DNA from: Paracrocinitomix mangrovi
Lineage (GTDB): Bacteria > Bacteroidota > Bacteroidia > Flavobacteriales_D > Crocinitomicaceae
Direction of reading: 5' to 3'
DNA length: 64,000 nucleotides
NCBI RefSeq assembly: GCF_019740355.2
Contig: NZ_CP091819.1
Location: forward strand, 1,674,001-1,738,000
Position 1 is the stretch's first letter. Every line of letters starts with the position of its first letter. The position numbers were made by a program, and so were the translations under genes. The notes under the pieces were generated by a model. The model saw only the letters and a list, made by a program, of their open reading frames with translations. It had not been told where the DNA came from and searched no databases. Of this stretch, positions 1 through 8,652 are shown one piece after another.

Positions 1-441
1 AGTTCTCAACTGTTGTAATGTTGTGTATTTCACCTTATGTTGAATCAAAAGATATCTACTTGAATCAACCCTTCCTTTTCTCAGGTATGACTGCCACTGC
101 TGCTCAGTTCTTTCTTTAAAAAGATTAGACAAATTATATGCAAGCGAATCCACCTCTTCAAACAAATTATCCGACATTACAGTCATATCAATATGCAGAT
201 CATACAAGGGTACAGAAGTAACCAGATCACTACCATCATCTGCCAAAATTCGACCACGTTGAGCGGGAATCGAATCCACAATCACATCTAGAGACTCAGT
301 AGAATCTGCAGACAAAGGAGCATCTTCCACAACATCCCCATATTGTATATTTACCACACGCACCAAAACAATCAACATCACGATTGCAACCAGCACATAT
401 AACACATACGACTTAATTAATATTTGCTTGTCTTTACTCAC
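1..441 (-). CDS. ftsI: Penicillin-binding protein FtsI/PBP2-like, N-terminal part (cut by window edge)
   Basis: I translated this stretch by eye on the minus strand; 147 codons are open from a GTG at 441 to the window edge. The GTG overlaps the ftsL stop (GTGA), as expected in a coupled operon. A short cytoplasmic head is followed by one membrane segment (about residues 11-30), then R-G-R-I (residues 62-65) and a stretch reading L-A-D-D-G-S-x-L, typical of the start of the periplasmic dimerisation domain of class B PBPs. The transpeptidase domain lies outside the window. It would cross-link septal peptidoglycan. Position after mraZ-rsmH-ftsL supports FtsI. The GTG start is favoured because no ATG precedes the membrane segment. 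Confidence 0.85.
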   Translation of the reverse strand, partial: MSKDKQILIKSYVLYVLVAIVMLIVLVRVVNIQYGDVVEDAPLSADSTESLDVIVDSIPAQRGRILADDGSDLVTSVPLYDLHIDMTVMSDNLFEEVDSLAYNLSNLFKERTEQQWQSYLRKGRVDSSRYLLIQHKVKYTTLQQLRT

Positions 442-866
442 TCTTCAAACAAGTACTTTTTTACTCTAATTTTCTTTGGAGATGTTCTACTCTCACTCAG
501 CCCACTACTCTCCAACTTCACCTTTATTTGCCTTCTTCCCTTTTTTGAGATATACTCACTACTAAGGGTGTAATACTCAGAATTCAACTCTCCTAATTCT
601 TCTTGCAACCTCACCTCTTTTTTAGTCATAGTCTCTCCGTAATAACCCCAGCCAATCAACAACACCATCAACAAAGCCACATAAAAAGTGAAAGGCAAAT
701 TCTTGATAAACCAATCCTTTGTCAAAAACTCACCACTCATGATTTGAGCAATCACTCTTCCTCTCGGCGTTCCGGATTTTTTCTTTTTTCCGGCTACCTT
801 TTTAGAAGAATCATTTACTTTTAACTCATCTACAGTATCTTGATCTATGTATTGATTTGAACTCAT
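438..866 (-). CDS. ftsL: FtsL-like cell division protein
   Basis: 142 residues: a basic cytoplasmic tail (Lys/Arg-rich, residues 20-40), one membrane segment at about 57-76, and a short charged segment 82-107 able to form a coiled coil. This is the architecture of FtsL, a bitopic divisome protein that works with FtsB/FtsQ to activate FtsW/FtsI. Sequence conservation in this family is poor, so the call rests on topology and on its place between rsmH and ftsI. It overlaps rsmH by 4 bp and ftsI by 4 bp, so the genes are probably translationally coupled. Confidence 0.8.
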   Translation of the reverse strand: MSSNQYIDQDTVDELKVNDSSKKVAGKKKKSGTPRGRVIAQIMSGEFLTKDWFIKNLPFTFYVALLMVLLIGWGYYGETMTKKEVRLQEELGELNSEYYTLSSEYISKKGRRQIKVKLESSGLSESRTSPKKIRVKKYLFEE

Positions 867-1777
867 GTTCTAACAGCTACTCTTAATTTTGCACTTCTAG
901 ATCTTGGGTTTCTCTCTATCTCTTCTGCCGTCGGAATAATTGGCTTTTTTGTAATTGCTTTCAAAGGAACGTTTGCCACACCAAACACATCAGTTTCCAC
1001 TTTTCCTTCAAAATTTCCGGCACGAATAAAATTTTTGACTAATCGATCTTCGATAGAGTGATAAGAAATCACCACCAGCTTACCTCCAGGTTTCAACACC
1101 TTCACAGACTGCTCTAACATCTCCATCAAAGCCCCCATCTCATCATTCACCTCTATTCTGATTGCTTGAAAAACCTGTGCTAAAAACTGATTCTTCTTTT
1201 TTGGAGGAACCAAATTTTCTAGCATTTTCACCAATTCACCGGTAGTTTCAACTTTATTTTTCTTTCTTTCTGAAACAATAGTTGTAACAACCCTCTTCAC
1301 ATTTTTCAGATCAGCATAAGCATTAAAAATTCGATACAATTCAGCCTCAGGATAATCATTTACCACTTTAGCAGCAGTTAAACGAGACTCCTGATTCATC
1401 CTCATATCAAGCGCTCCATTTTCTCTAATTGAAAAACCTCTTTCACCTACATCAAATTGATGAGAAGAAACTCCCAGATCAGCCAAAATTCCGTCTACAC
1501 CCAATAAATCATAGAACTTGATAAAATTGTATAGGAATCGGAAATTGGCTTCCACAAAGATCAAACGGCTATCATCTACCACATTCTGAATCGCATCCTC
1601 GTCCTGATCAAAAGCAACCAAAACCCCTTCATTTCCTAAACTCTTCAATATTTCTTTGGAATGCCCTCCACCGCCGAACGTCACATCCACTACGACACTG
1701 TCACTTTTAATATCTAGCGACTCAATCGACTCATTAAACAGGACCGGAACATGATACTCACTATTCAACATCTTCAT
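863..1777 (-). CDS. rsmH: 16S rRNA (cytosine(1402)-N(4))-methyltransferase RsmH
   Basis: 304 residues, normal length for RsmH (MraW). It uses SAM to methylate N4 of C1402 in the decoding centre of 16S rRNA. Visible family marks: the N-terminal H-x-P-V-L motif, the SAM-binding F-G-G-G-G-H-S loop near residue 35, G-I-L-A-D-L-G-V-S-S-x-Q-x-D about residue 100, and the C-terminal I-S-Y-H-S-x-E-D-R-x-V-K motif. It overlaps mraZ by 17 bp and ftsL by 4 bp. The start M-K-M-L-N precedes the conserved H-V-P-V motif by only a few residues; the internal ATG two codons later is equally possible. Confidence 0.97.
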   Translation of the reverse strand: MKMLNSEYHVPVLFNESIESLDIKSDSVVVDVTFGGGGHSKEILKSLGNEGVLVAFDQDEDAIQNVVDDSRLIFVEANFRFLYNFIKFYDLLGVDGILADLGVSSHQFDVGERGFSIRENGALDMRMNQESRLTAAKVVNDYPEAELYRIFNAYADLKNVKRVVTTIVSERKKNKVETTGELVKMLENLVPPKKKNQFLAQVFQAIRIEVNDEMGALMEMLEQSVKVLKPGGKLVVISYHSIEDRLVKNFIRAGNFEGKVETDVFGVANVPLKAITKKPIIPTAEEIERNPRSRSAKLRVAVRT

Positions 1778-2225
1778 CTCCGATATCGCCCATCACTTCA
1801 TCTGCCAAATCAGAGAAATCAGCCATATTTTCATCCATCATAGCCATATACTCTGCTCTGTCCCAAATTTCAATCCTGTCATTGTAGGCGGTTAGCATTA
1901 CTTCTTTCTTCAATCCTATTCGCTCCATCAAAGCTGTAGGAATCAAAATCCTACCTGCATTATCCAAAGTCAATTGCTTGGCTCCTTGATGAAACAAACG
2001 GTAAAAACGACGGTTCTTTTCTTTGAAAAGATTCAGCTTAGCCAGACGAGCGGTCACCTTCTCCCATTCATTCATTGGATAAAGGGTTAAACAGTTCTCA
2101 AAACCCTTATTTACCATGAAATTCTCCTGTGCAGATGGCTCCAATTGCTTTCTCAGACCCGCAGGAAAAAGAAACCTTCCTTTCGCGTCCAATTTGCATT
2201 CATATTCTCCGACTAAACCTGCCAT
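1761..2225 (-). CDS. mraZ: Transcriptional regulator MraZ
   Basis: 154 residues with two tandem SpoVT/AbrB-like MraZ units: the first contains C-K-L-D-A-K-G-R-F-L-F-P (near residue 10), the second L-D-N-A-G-R-I-L-I-P (near 87). MraZ is a ring-shaped DNA-binding repressor of its own dcw operon, recognising short GTGG/TGGG repeats spaced by one helical turn; such repeats lie 38-62 bp upstream of this start. First gene of the minus-strand mraZ-rsmH-ftsL-ftsI cluster. Confidence 0.96.
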   Translation of the reverse strand: MAGLVGEYECKLDAKGRFLFPAGLRKQLEPSAQENFMVNKGFENCLTLYPMNEWEKVTARLAKLNLFKEKNRRFYRLFHQGAKQLTLDNAGRILIPTALMERIGLKKEVMLTAYNDRIEIWDRAEYMAMMDENMADFSDLADEVMGDIGDEDVE

Positions 2226-2262
2226 TTTATTCCTAATAGTTTGCTAAAATAGATATTAACCT

Positions 2263-2287
2263 CCCACAATTTACCACAATTATCCCG
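2263..2287 (-). promoter_or_regulatory. Probable MraZ operator (three boxes, 10-bp period)
   Basis: Read on the minus strand, CGGGA (2287-2283), GTGGT (2277-2273) and GTGGG (2267-2263) are separated by exactly 5 nt each, giving a 10-bp period just upstream of mraZ. This is the layout known for MraZ binding sites (TGGGN or GTGGN repeats with 5-nt spacers). The proximal box overlaps a TTG that could serve as a -33 element, with a weak -7 match (TATTTTAG, 2251-2244), which would allow repression by occlusion. The outermost box is the weakest. Confidence 0.6.
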
Positions 2288-2382
2288 AATGTTAATAACT
2301 TCAAGCATGTTAATTTCTTTTAATAACACAAAAACTTTTATTAGTTACCGTATTTACTGGTATTTTTCAGATATAATACTTG

Positions 2383-2541
2383 GTGGTAAAAAGTGGGTAT
2401 TCAAAAACTAATTGTTGAAAACTTGAGCGCAACATCCAGAAAACATTGGAAAAAGAAATGCTCAAAAAGTGATTCGCACTACACTTAAAAGCATAAAAAA
2501 ATACCCGTGTAAAAAAGTGGGCGTTTAATGAAAAAAGTGGG
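2383..2541 (+). promoter_or_regulatory. Further GTGG box clusters in opposite orientation
   Basis: On the plus strand GTGGT (2383-2387) and GTGGG (2393-2397) are 10 bp apart; a second group has GTGTA (2507-2511), GTGGG (2517-2521) and GTGGG (2537-2541), again at multiples of 10 bp, mostly preceded by AAAAA. They lie in the 379-bp gene-free gap between divergent mraZ and the gene at 2605. I read them as extra MraZ-type sites; that they bind MraZ is inference. Confidence 0.4.
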
Positions 2542-2583
2542 AACTGAAACTTTAATTATTTCATCAGCTTACAATAATTAATC

Positions 2584-2591
2584 TACTTTTG
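2584..2591 (+). promoter_or_regulatory. Flavobacterial -7 promoter element (TACTTTTG)
   Basis: A perfect TAnnTTTG match ends 13 bp before the ATG at 2605. No convincing TTG lies 19-21 bp upstream, so only half of the promoter is visible. The GTGGG boxes at 2517-2541 fall in or just upstream of the expected -33 region. Confidence 0.45.
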
Positions 2592-2604
2592 TGTTTTCAG
2601 TAAA

Positions 2605-4422
2605 ATGCCCAAAACATTTAACGATCATATTTCCAAAAAACACGATTGGCTTCTCATTTCAATTGGAGTAATTGTTTTCATATACATCATTCTCAGAGCC
2701 ATCATTGTTCCTTTGCATTATGATGAATTATTGAATTACTTTTTATATGTAGAGACAGGTGATTTTCAACCTTTTCTTTCGGTTCCTGACGCTAACAATC
2801 ACCTCATTAGCACAGGTTTGAACCACCTTACTTTTTTGATATTCGGCAAATCAATACACCTCATGAGGGCATCAAGCGTCCTTGCTTTTGTGTTGTACTT
2901 TATTTATTTGTACAAATTCAGCATTCACTTCAAGTCTAAGAATGTTCACAGAGCTTTTGTAATTACACTTGGAAGTGGAGCATTTATTATTTCATTTTTT
3001 TCAATTGCAAGAGGATATGCACTTTCACTAGCATGTATAATTCCAGCCATTTATTACTTGTTCAATCATATCAAAAGCCCAAGCTGGAAAACAGCAACTG
3101 GCATAAGCTTATTTAGCAGTTTAGCACTCTGGTCAAACCTATCATTTTTCTTTTTTGTCTTTATCTTGTTGGGTTGCAGTCTAGCAATTTCACTTTTAAA
3201 AATTGATAAAATCAGATTAAAAGGATTTCTTACCCAAGCGCTCATAATATTAGTTCTTGGTGCTACCCCTTTGTTAATAGCATCTTTATACTTGTTGCAC
3301 CTGGAAGAAGCAAAAGCCTTGTATCTGGGAAGTAATGCTAATTTTTGGAATACTGTAATTAATGACCTTCCCGGAAGAATCATTCAATTTGAAGCTTTTA
3401 GCACCATACTTTTCTTTGCTAGTTGCGCCACACTGATAATCGCTATAGCCTTCAACCTTAAAAACTATAAGCAGATAAAATTGATATCCAACAGTACGCT
3501 CTCAATTGTTATGTTCTCAGGAGTTATAGTAGGATCCATAGCGCTACACTTAATCTTAGGAATTAACTACCCACAAGAAAGAGCAGCTTTAGCATACATC
3601 ATCACCGGACTTCTGGTGTTTTTTATACTAACAGATCAATTGAACAATAAATGGCAAATTATAAGCTATTTCCCTGTCAGTATATTTGTAATTGACCTGC
3701 TGCTACACATTAACTTATCTTATATTCCTTGTTTTAAAAATCACATGTGGAGCGATCAGCATACCGAAGCCATATTAGCAATACAAAAAGAAACTGACCA
3801 ACCCATCACCATATCCGCCCCAGGATATTTAGGAAGAATCTACGACCATTATGAATACAGAACCGGCATTGAGATACCGGCTTTTCAAGAAAACAATTAT
3901 CCTGACTATAAGGTAGCAGACATTGTAGTAGGCGATTCTTCTATTCATCCTCCCATCAATGAATATGAAGTATTATATTCTCAACCCCAAACTACTGTAA
4001 CGGTTTACCATAAAAAGAAAGAAATAGACTGGAAAAAAGTCAAAACTGTTGAACTCGATAACAATTCATCTTTTGCAAGCTCTGAACCATACATTAATAT
4101 TGACACAAACAGTTTTTACAAAAGTTCTTCAAATGCACACCAAATTGAATTCAAAATATCAATTGAAAGTCCAAAAGAACCAGTTAATGCATGGATTGTT
4201 GTAGCAATGGATGATGAGGACGGAAACTTCCATCAATATGAACATATAGAATTGAACCGATTTACAAAAGACTATTCAAAACCAAAACACATTCACAAGG
4301 CTTTTTACTTCAGCCCTAATGAATTGAATTGTACATACACTTTCTCAATTTACATTTGGAACATTGACATGATTCCTTTAAAAATAGAAGTTGAGGAAAT
4401 CTCTTATTATGAATCTATTTAA
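2605..4422 (+). CDS. GT-C-type multi-membrane-span protein (possible lipid-linked glycosyltransferase)
   Basis: 605 residues. About ten hydrophobic spans fill residues 15-375, followed by a ~230-residue soluble C-terminal part ending in a beta-rich, carbohydrate-binding-like region. After the first span comes H-Y-D-E-L-L (residues about 39-44), the acidic loop motif typical of GT-C/GT39 (PMT, ArnT-like) glycosyltransferases, followed by N-N-H near residue 65, also common in these proteins. These enzymes transfer sugars from polyprenyl carriers on the outer face of the inner membrane. The exact acceptor cannot be told. It stands alone, divergent from mraZ and convergent with the DUF4249 genes. 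Confidence 0.55.
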   Translation: MPKTFNDHISKKHDWLLISIGVIVFIYIILRAIIVPLHYDELLNYFLYVETGDFQPFLSVPDANNHLISTGLNHLTFLIFGKSIHLMRASSVLAFVLYFIYLYKFSIHFKSKNVHRAFVITLGSGAFIISFFSIARGYALSLACIIPAIYYLFNHIKSPSWKTATGISLFSSLALWSNLSFFFFVFILLGCSLAISLLKIDKIRLKGFLTQALIILVLGATPLLIASLYLLHLEEAKALYLGSNANFWNTVINDLPGRIIQFEAFSTILFFASCATLIIAIAFNLKNYKQIKLISNSTLSIVMFSGVIVGSIALHLILGINYPQERAALAYIITGLLVFFILTDQLNNKWQIISYFPVSIFVIDLLLHINLSYIPCFKNHMWSDQHTEAILAIQKETDQPITISAPGYLGRIYDHYEYRTGIEIPAFQENNYPDYKVADIVVGDSSIHPPINEYEVLYSQPQTTVTVYHKKKEIDWKKVKTVELDNNSSFASSEPYINIDTNSFYKSSSNAHQIEFKISIESPKEPVNAWIVVAMDDEDGNFHQYEHIELNRFTKDYSKPKHIHKAFYFSPNELNCTYTFSIYIWNIDMIPLKIEVEEISYYESI

Positions 4423-4432
4423 GCAGGTAATC

Positions 4433-5248
4433 TTACGGGACAATCATTCCCAAAGTATCTGTCATAAAAGCCGCAAAGACACCTGTAATACTAGCGGGAC
4501 CGCTATTTGATAGATTAGAAGGCGGATTTGCCGGAGCTGGACTAAAGGCCCCTGTAAACAATGTATTGGACAATCCATAATAGTAATTATACACCTGCTC
4601 GTCCATCTCTTCCATTTCTACAAGAATGGTATCACCTGAATAAGCTTCATCAGCTATAAACTGCGCCTCATAAGTTTCACCATTTATATAAAAATCATTC
4701 CCCATGTAATATTGATTTGACTCATCACTATTGACCCAAATTCTAAGTCTGTAAAAATTTTGTTCATTTACGTTATCCGTTGAATGATAATAAACCCAAT
4801 TTGAAGGTGGTGTATTAGGATCAAGGGTGTTTACTTTCACATAAATTGAATCCATAACCGGAGCTGACTTGGTAAAGGAAGAACCTGTGATTATATTCTC
4901 ACCCACCGTTATTGAAATATTGTATGTAGTGTTTTCTTGCGTTACAAAAGTTGGATGAAAATATACACCTGCTTGCCCAATATCTTCAACAAAAACAAAC
5001 TGATTTGCATTATCATCCGATACAACAACAGAAGCCCCAGAAACTTTCTCAAACCCATAAGGCTCGTAAATACCCGAAGTTTTTGAGAGCTTAACAAAAG
5101 AAGCCCCTTGCCTATCTTTCATTACGGCCTCAACCACTATTGCCTGATCTTGATCATCAATAGGTACTTCAATTACTTTTTCACAAGAAAAAAGAAAAGT
5201 AGCTGCAGTAAGCAGCAAAATGATTTTATGGAAATGTAAGCGTATCAA
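4433..5248 (-). CDS. DUF4249-family lipoprotein (second copy)
   Basis: Outer-membrane-type lipoprotein of the Bacteroidota DUF4249 family; function unknown, usually encoded beside TonB-dependent receptors. I place the start at the TTG at 5248, giving M-I-R-L-H-F-H-K, a hydrophobic core and a lipobox L-F-S-C at residue 22, followed by E-K-V-I-E-V-P-I. The longer frame from 5293 would push the lipobox Cys to residue 37 and overlap the upstream gene by 68 bp, so it is less likely. Clearly a paralogue of the gene upstream: both share C-E-K-V-I-x-V-P, F-E-K-V-S-G-A and P-F-S-P-x-P-x-N-P near the C-terminus. Overlaps the upstream gene by about 22 bp. Confidence 0.8.
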   Translation of the reverse strand: MIRLHFHKIILLLTAATFLFSCEKVIEVPIDDQDQAIVVEAVMKDRQGASFVKLSKTSGIYEPYGFEKVSGASVVVSDDNANQFVFVEDIGQAGVYFHPTFVTQENTTYNISITVGENIITGSSFTKSAPVMDSIYVKVNTLDPNTPPSNWVYYHSTDNVNEQNFYRLRIWVNSDESNQYYMGNDFYINGETYEAQFIADEAYSGDTILVEMEEMDEQVYNYYYGLSNTLFTGAFSPAPANPPSNLSNSGPASITGVFAAFMTDTLGMIVP

Positions 5249-6026
5249 TATCCACCAAATATACTCCAAAGTAACCAATAGCACCTCCTTCAATATTAGT
5301 TACCGGATTTCCGGGAGAAGGACTAAAAGGACCTGAATTTGAGTTATTGGCCAATGTAGTATAAAACTTGTAATTGGCTTCATCCATTGAATACAGCATT
5401 GTTATCAAAGTATCTCCATCCACTATATCTCCTTCTGCAAAAAATGGTTGACTGTAATTATTCCCATTAAACAGATCATCATTTATCAAATAATAATTAC
5501 TGCTTTTAACGCCGTTCAAATAAGGTATGGCTCTATAGAAATTTACATTATTAGCATCATCAGTAAAATTGAAGAATGTAAAATAACTTGTATCACTTTC
5601 CTGCTGACCAAATCCACCAACCACTTCAATATACGTTAATGAATCTATAGTCACATCATTGTATGTTTCACTTCTCGCAGTATAGGTGTTTCCTCCTTCA
5701 TTGACAGTTAAATTATACATAGAATTAGGAACTGCCATAAATGAATTATTTAAATATGTTCCCACTTCATTTGGATCTTCATCAAAAGTCCAAGTTGAAA
5801 TTCCATCAGTAACAACTATTTGAGCACCAGAAACCTTTTCAAAATTTGATTCCTGATAAACTGAACCAGAACGAGACAATTTGATATAACTTCCATTAGG
5901 AATATTACTCAAATTGGCCTCAACTATTGTTTGAATGTCCGCATCATTTAACGGCACATCAATTACCTTTTCACAACTCGCAATGAAAAGAACAAGGGGT
6001 AATATTATAAATACTAGCTTTTTCAT
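5226..6026 (-). CDS. DUF4249-family lipoprotein (first copy)
   Basis: 266 residues with a clear lipoprotein signal (M-K-K-L, hydrophobic core, I-A-S-C at residue 18), then the family motif E-K-V-I-D-V-P-L. DUF4249 proteins have no established function; linkage to a TonB receptor suggests a surface-exposed accessory lipoprotein for substrate capture. Its ATG overlaps the stop of the TonB receptor gene, so the three genes read as one operon (receptor, DUF4249, DUF4249). Its product is paralogous to the next gene downstream. Confidence 0.87.
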   Translation of the reverse strand: MKKLVFIILPLVLFIASCEKVIDVPLNDADIQTIVEANLSNIPNGSYIKLSRSGSVYQESNFEKVSGAQIVVTDGISTWTFDEDPNEVGTYLNNSFMAVPNSMYNLTVNEGGNTYTARSETYNDVTIDSLTYIEVVGGFGQQESDTSYFTFFNFTDDANNVNFYRAIPYLNGVKSSNYYLINDDLFNGNNYSQPFFAEGDIVDGDTLITMLYSMDEANYKFYTTLANNSNSGPFSPSPGNPVTNIEGGAIGYFGVYLVDIDTLTFP

Positions 6027-8398
6027 TAGAATTTGAAATTATATGAGATTGAAGGAACTATTTTAAACAAAGCCAATTGCACTGCTTCTGTTTGCCCTGT
6101 TTCAGCATTTTCTTCAAATGTGATTGAAAATGCATTTTCTCTAGCATACAAATTGTAGATTGAGAAATTCCAACTTGACAACCATTTTTTAGGCACCTGT
6201 TTAATTTCACCTGTTTCAGGATCTTCAATTTCTTTATACTTTTTATGATAGAAAGTCATACCTATATCAGCTCTGTGATAATCCGGCATTCTGTACCCAT
6301 TTCGTTCAGAATAATAATTTACTACGTGCCCATCTATTTCATATTTTCCTGAAGGGAAAGTAACTGCATTTCCGGTATAATAAACCCAAGTAGCAGAAAC
6401 TGTGAACTGATCATTAATGTTGTACATCCCAACAATTGAAATATCATGTGTTCTATCCTGTCTTGCAGGAAACCAATTGTTTGAATTGATCTCAGTAAAC
6501 TTCTTTTCAGTTCTTGACAAAGTATAGCTCACCCAACCTGTAAACTTCCCTCTTCTTTTTTTCAGTAAAAACTCAACACCATAAGCTCTACCAATTCCAA
6601 ACAACAACTCTCCTTCTACAGCAGGATTCAAGGTTACTTCTGCACCGTCTCTGTAATCAATAACATTTTGCATGTACTTGTAATACATCTCAGTAGAGAA
6701 CTCCAATTGATTATCTAAGAAGTTTCTAAAATACCCTATTGATCCTTGATCTGATATCTGCGGTTTTATGTTTACACTTGAAGGCAACCAAATATCAGTT
6801 GGTGAAGATGCAGTTGAATTAGAGATTAGGTGCAGATATTGATAAGTTCTAGAATATCCCAATTTGATTGAACTCTTTTCATCCAACAAAAAGCTTGAAG
6901 TAAATCTAGGTGCCAATCCCCAGTACGTTCTAACTTGCTCCCATTTTCCGTAATTAGAGATATCTGTTACATTTCCTTGCTTGTCAAAAGTGATGATATC
7001 ACCAGGACCTACCTGCGTAAAGTTTGAACCTCTCAAACCATAAACCAAAGTAATTCTCTTTCCTATTTTATGCTCATTTGACGCATAAGCCGCACTTTCT
7101 ATTGAATAAGTTTCCTGTACATCAAATACTTCAAAACCTATTCCGTCTCCGGTTTCAATTTCTCCAGGTCTAAAAGTGTGGTGAATTACATTAGCACCAA
7201 AGCTTAATGTATTGTTATTATTAATGAACCAATCAAAGTCTTTTTTCAAGTTAAAATCTTGAATTTCTGATCCAACTTCAAATGTTTCATCATCAGCTCC
7301 GAATTTGATTTTGTAATTGTAATTACTGAAAACAAAAGACATGTTTCCGAATAATTTATCCCCATAAATATGGTTCCAGCGTAGGGTTGCAGTTGAGTTT
7401 CCCCAGTCAAATCCAAATTGATCTGCGAATCCGAATTTATCTCTACCAAAATAACCTGAAACAAACAACCTGTCCTTTTCACCTAATCGATAATTGGCTT
7501 TAGCATTTAAATCATAGAAATACAAAATTGAATTCTCTGCAGCAGGATTATCTGAAAAGGCCAAAAACAAATCGGCATAAGTACGTCTACCAGAAACAAT
7601 GAATGAACCTTTATCTTTAACAATAGGTGCCTCAAGGGTTAGTTTTGAAGAGATCAAACCAATACCTCCTGACATTGAGAATTTTTTCAAGTTTCCTTCT
7701 TTCATGTGGATATCCAGAACGGACGAAAGTCTTCCTCCAAACTCAGCAGGAGCAGCTCCTTTGTAAAGCTTAATATCCTTTAAGGCATCTGAATTAAAAA
7801 CAGAGAAAAATCCCAATAAATGTGAAGCATTATAAACAGGAGCTCCATCTAACAATACAAGGTTTTGATCAGCACCCCCACCTCTCACGTAAAAACCTGA
7901 ATTTCCTTCACCTGCAGATTTCACACCAGGTAACAACTGGATAGTTTTTAAGGGATCTTTTTCACCAAATAAAACAGGAATATTTTCAATATCTGTCATA
8001 CTAAGCTTATCTACACCCATTTCAGCTGACTTTACATTTTGATCTAACTTTTCAGCCGTCACATCCACCTTTTTCAAGGTTCTTCCAGCAGGATTCAATT
8101 CAAGATTATTCACAACATCTTTATCCAATTTGATGGCAAATGTGTCCACATCAAATCCAACAGATTTATAATATATGTGATAATCTCCTTTAGGGAGTGT
8201 AAGCGAATAAAAACCGTAGACATTTGTAATAGTTCCTGTTCCGGGTAACTCTACAACACCAATTCTAGCACCAATAATATCCTCTCCACTTGAGGCATCT
8301 TTTAAGGTTCCGCTTAAGGTATACTTTTCATCCTGCGACCATGAAATAGCTGATATAGTGCAAATCAGAGCGAAAAGTAGAATTTTGTGAGGCTTCAT
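6026..8398 (-). CDS. TonB-dependent outer membrane receptor with N-terminal carboxypeptidase-regulatory-like domain
   Basis: 790 residues. A signal peptide (residues 1-21) is followed by a carboxypeptidase-D-regulatory-like beta domain (about 25-110: Y-T-L-S-G-T-L-K-D-A-S-S-G-E), a plug domain (about 120-230, with P-V-L-F-G-E-K-D and the G-F-Y-V-R-G-G-G-A-D-Q-N motif) and a 22-strand-type barrel ending in F-K-F. These proteins import large or scarce ligands using TonB energy. The neighbours are DUF4249 lipoproteins rather than SusD, so a carbohydrate substrate is not implied. A divergent LytS/LytTR pair begins 254 bp away and may regulate it. Confidence 0.93.
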   Translation of the reverse strand: MKPHKILLFALICTISAISWSQDEKYTLSGTLKDASSGEDIIGARIGVVELPGTGTITNVYGFYSLTLPKGDYHIYYKSVGFDVDTFAIKLDKDVVNNLELNPAGRTLKKVDVTAEKLDQNVKSAEMGVDKLSMTDIENIPVLFGEKDPLKTIQLLPGVKSAGEGNSGFYVRGGGADQNLVLLDGAPVYNASHLLGFFSVFNSDALKDIKLYKGAAPAEFGGRLSSVLDIHMKEGNLKKFSMSGGIGLISSKLTLEAPIVKDKGSFIVSGRRTYADLFLAFSDNPAAENSILYFYDLNAKANYRLGEKDRLFVSGYFGRDKFGFADQFGFDWGNSTATLRWNHIYGDKLFGNMSFVFSNYNYKIKFGADDETFEVGSEIQDFNLKKDFDWFINNNNTLSFGANVIHHTFRPGEIETGDGIGFEVFDVQETYSIESAAYASNEHKIGKRITLVYGLRGSNFTQVGPGDIITFDKQGNVTDISNYGKWEQVRTYWGLAPRFTSSFLLDEKSSIKLGYSRTYQYLHLISNSTASSPTDIWLPSSVNIKPQISDQGSIGYFRNFLDNQLEFSTEMYYKYMQNVIDYRDGAEVTLNPAVEGELLFGIGRAYGVEFLLKKRRGKFTGWVSYTLSRTEKKFTEINSNNWFPARQDRTHDISIVGMYNINDQFTVSATWVYYTGNAVTFPSGKYEIDGHVVNYYSERNGYRMPDYHRADIGMTFYHKKYKEIEDPETGEIKQVPKKWLSSWNFSIYNLYARENAFSITFEENAETGQTEAVQLALFKIVPSISYNFKF

Positions 8399-8419
8399 TT
8401 TTTAAGTTTTGTGACAATA

Positions 8420-8452
8420 CAAACGCAGTTGCTCATCATATTGTTTGACAAA
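8420..8452 (-). promoter_or_regulatory. Candidate promoter of the TonB receptor operon
   Basis: On the minus strand TTTG (8452-8449) is separated by 21 nt from TGCGTTTG (8427-8420), one mismatch from the TTTG-N19/21-TAnnTTTG flavobacterial consensus. A transcript would have a leader of roughly 15-20 nt before the ATG at 8398. Confidence 0.45.
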
Positions 8453-8640
8453 AGTGATAATTATCTATTAATTCTTTATTGACTATCTATGAAATGCTAA
8501 AATTTATCAATGAAAGGTGAATAATAATTACAACTACAATTTTTACAATCTCAATTACCTACTGTTTGATGAACACAGATGTTTAATTGATAAAAAATCA
8601 TTTTTGGTTGAAGCGATTTCTGAATACTGAAATTGCTTAC

Positions 8641-8648
8641 TAGCTTTG
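8641..8648 (+). promoter_or_regulatory. -7 element (TAGCTTTG) giving a leaderless or near-leaderless kinase mRNA
   Basis: A perfect TAnnTTTG match ends 5 bp before the GTG start at 8653, where transcription would begin. No -33 TTTG at the ideal 19-21 bp spacing is visible. Confidence 0.45.
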
Positions 8649-8652
8649 AATT

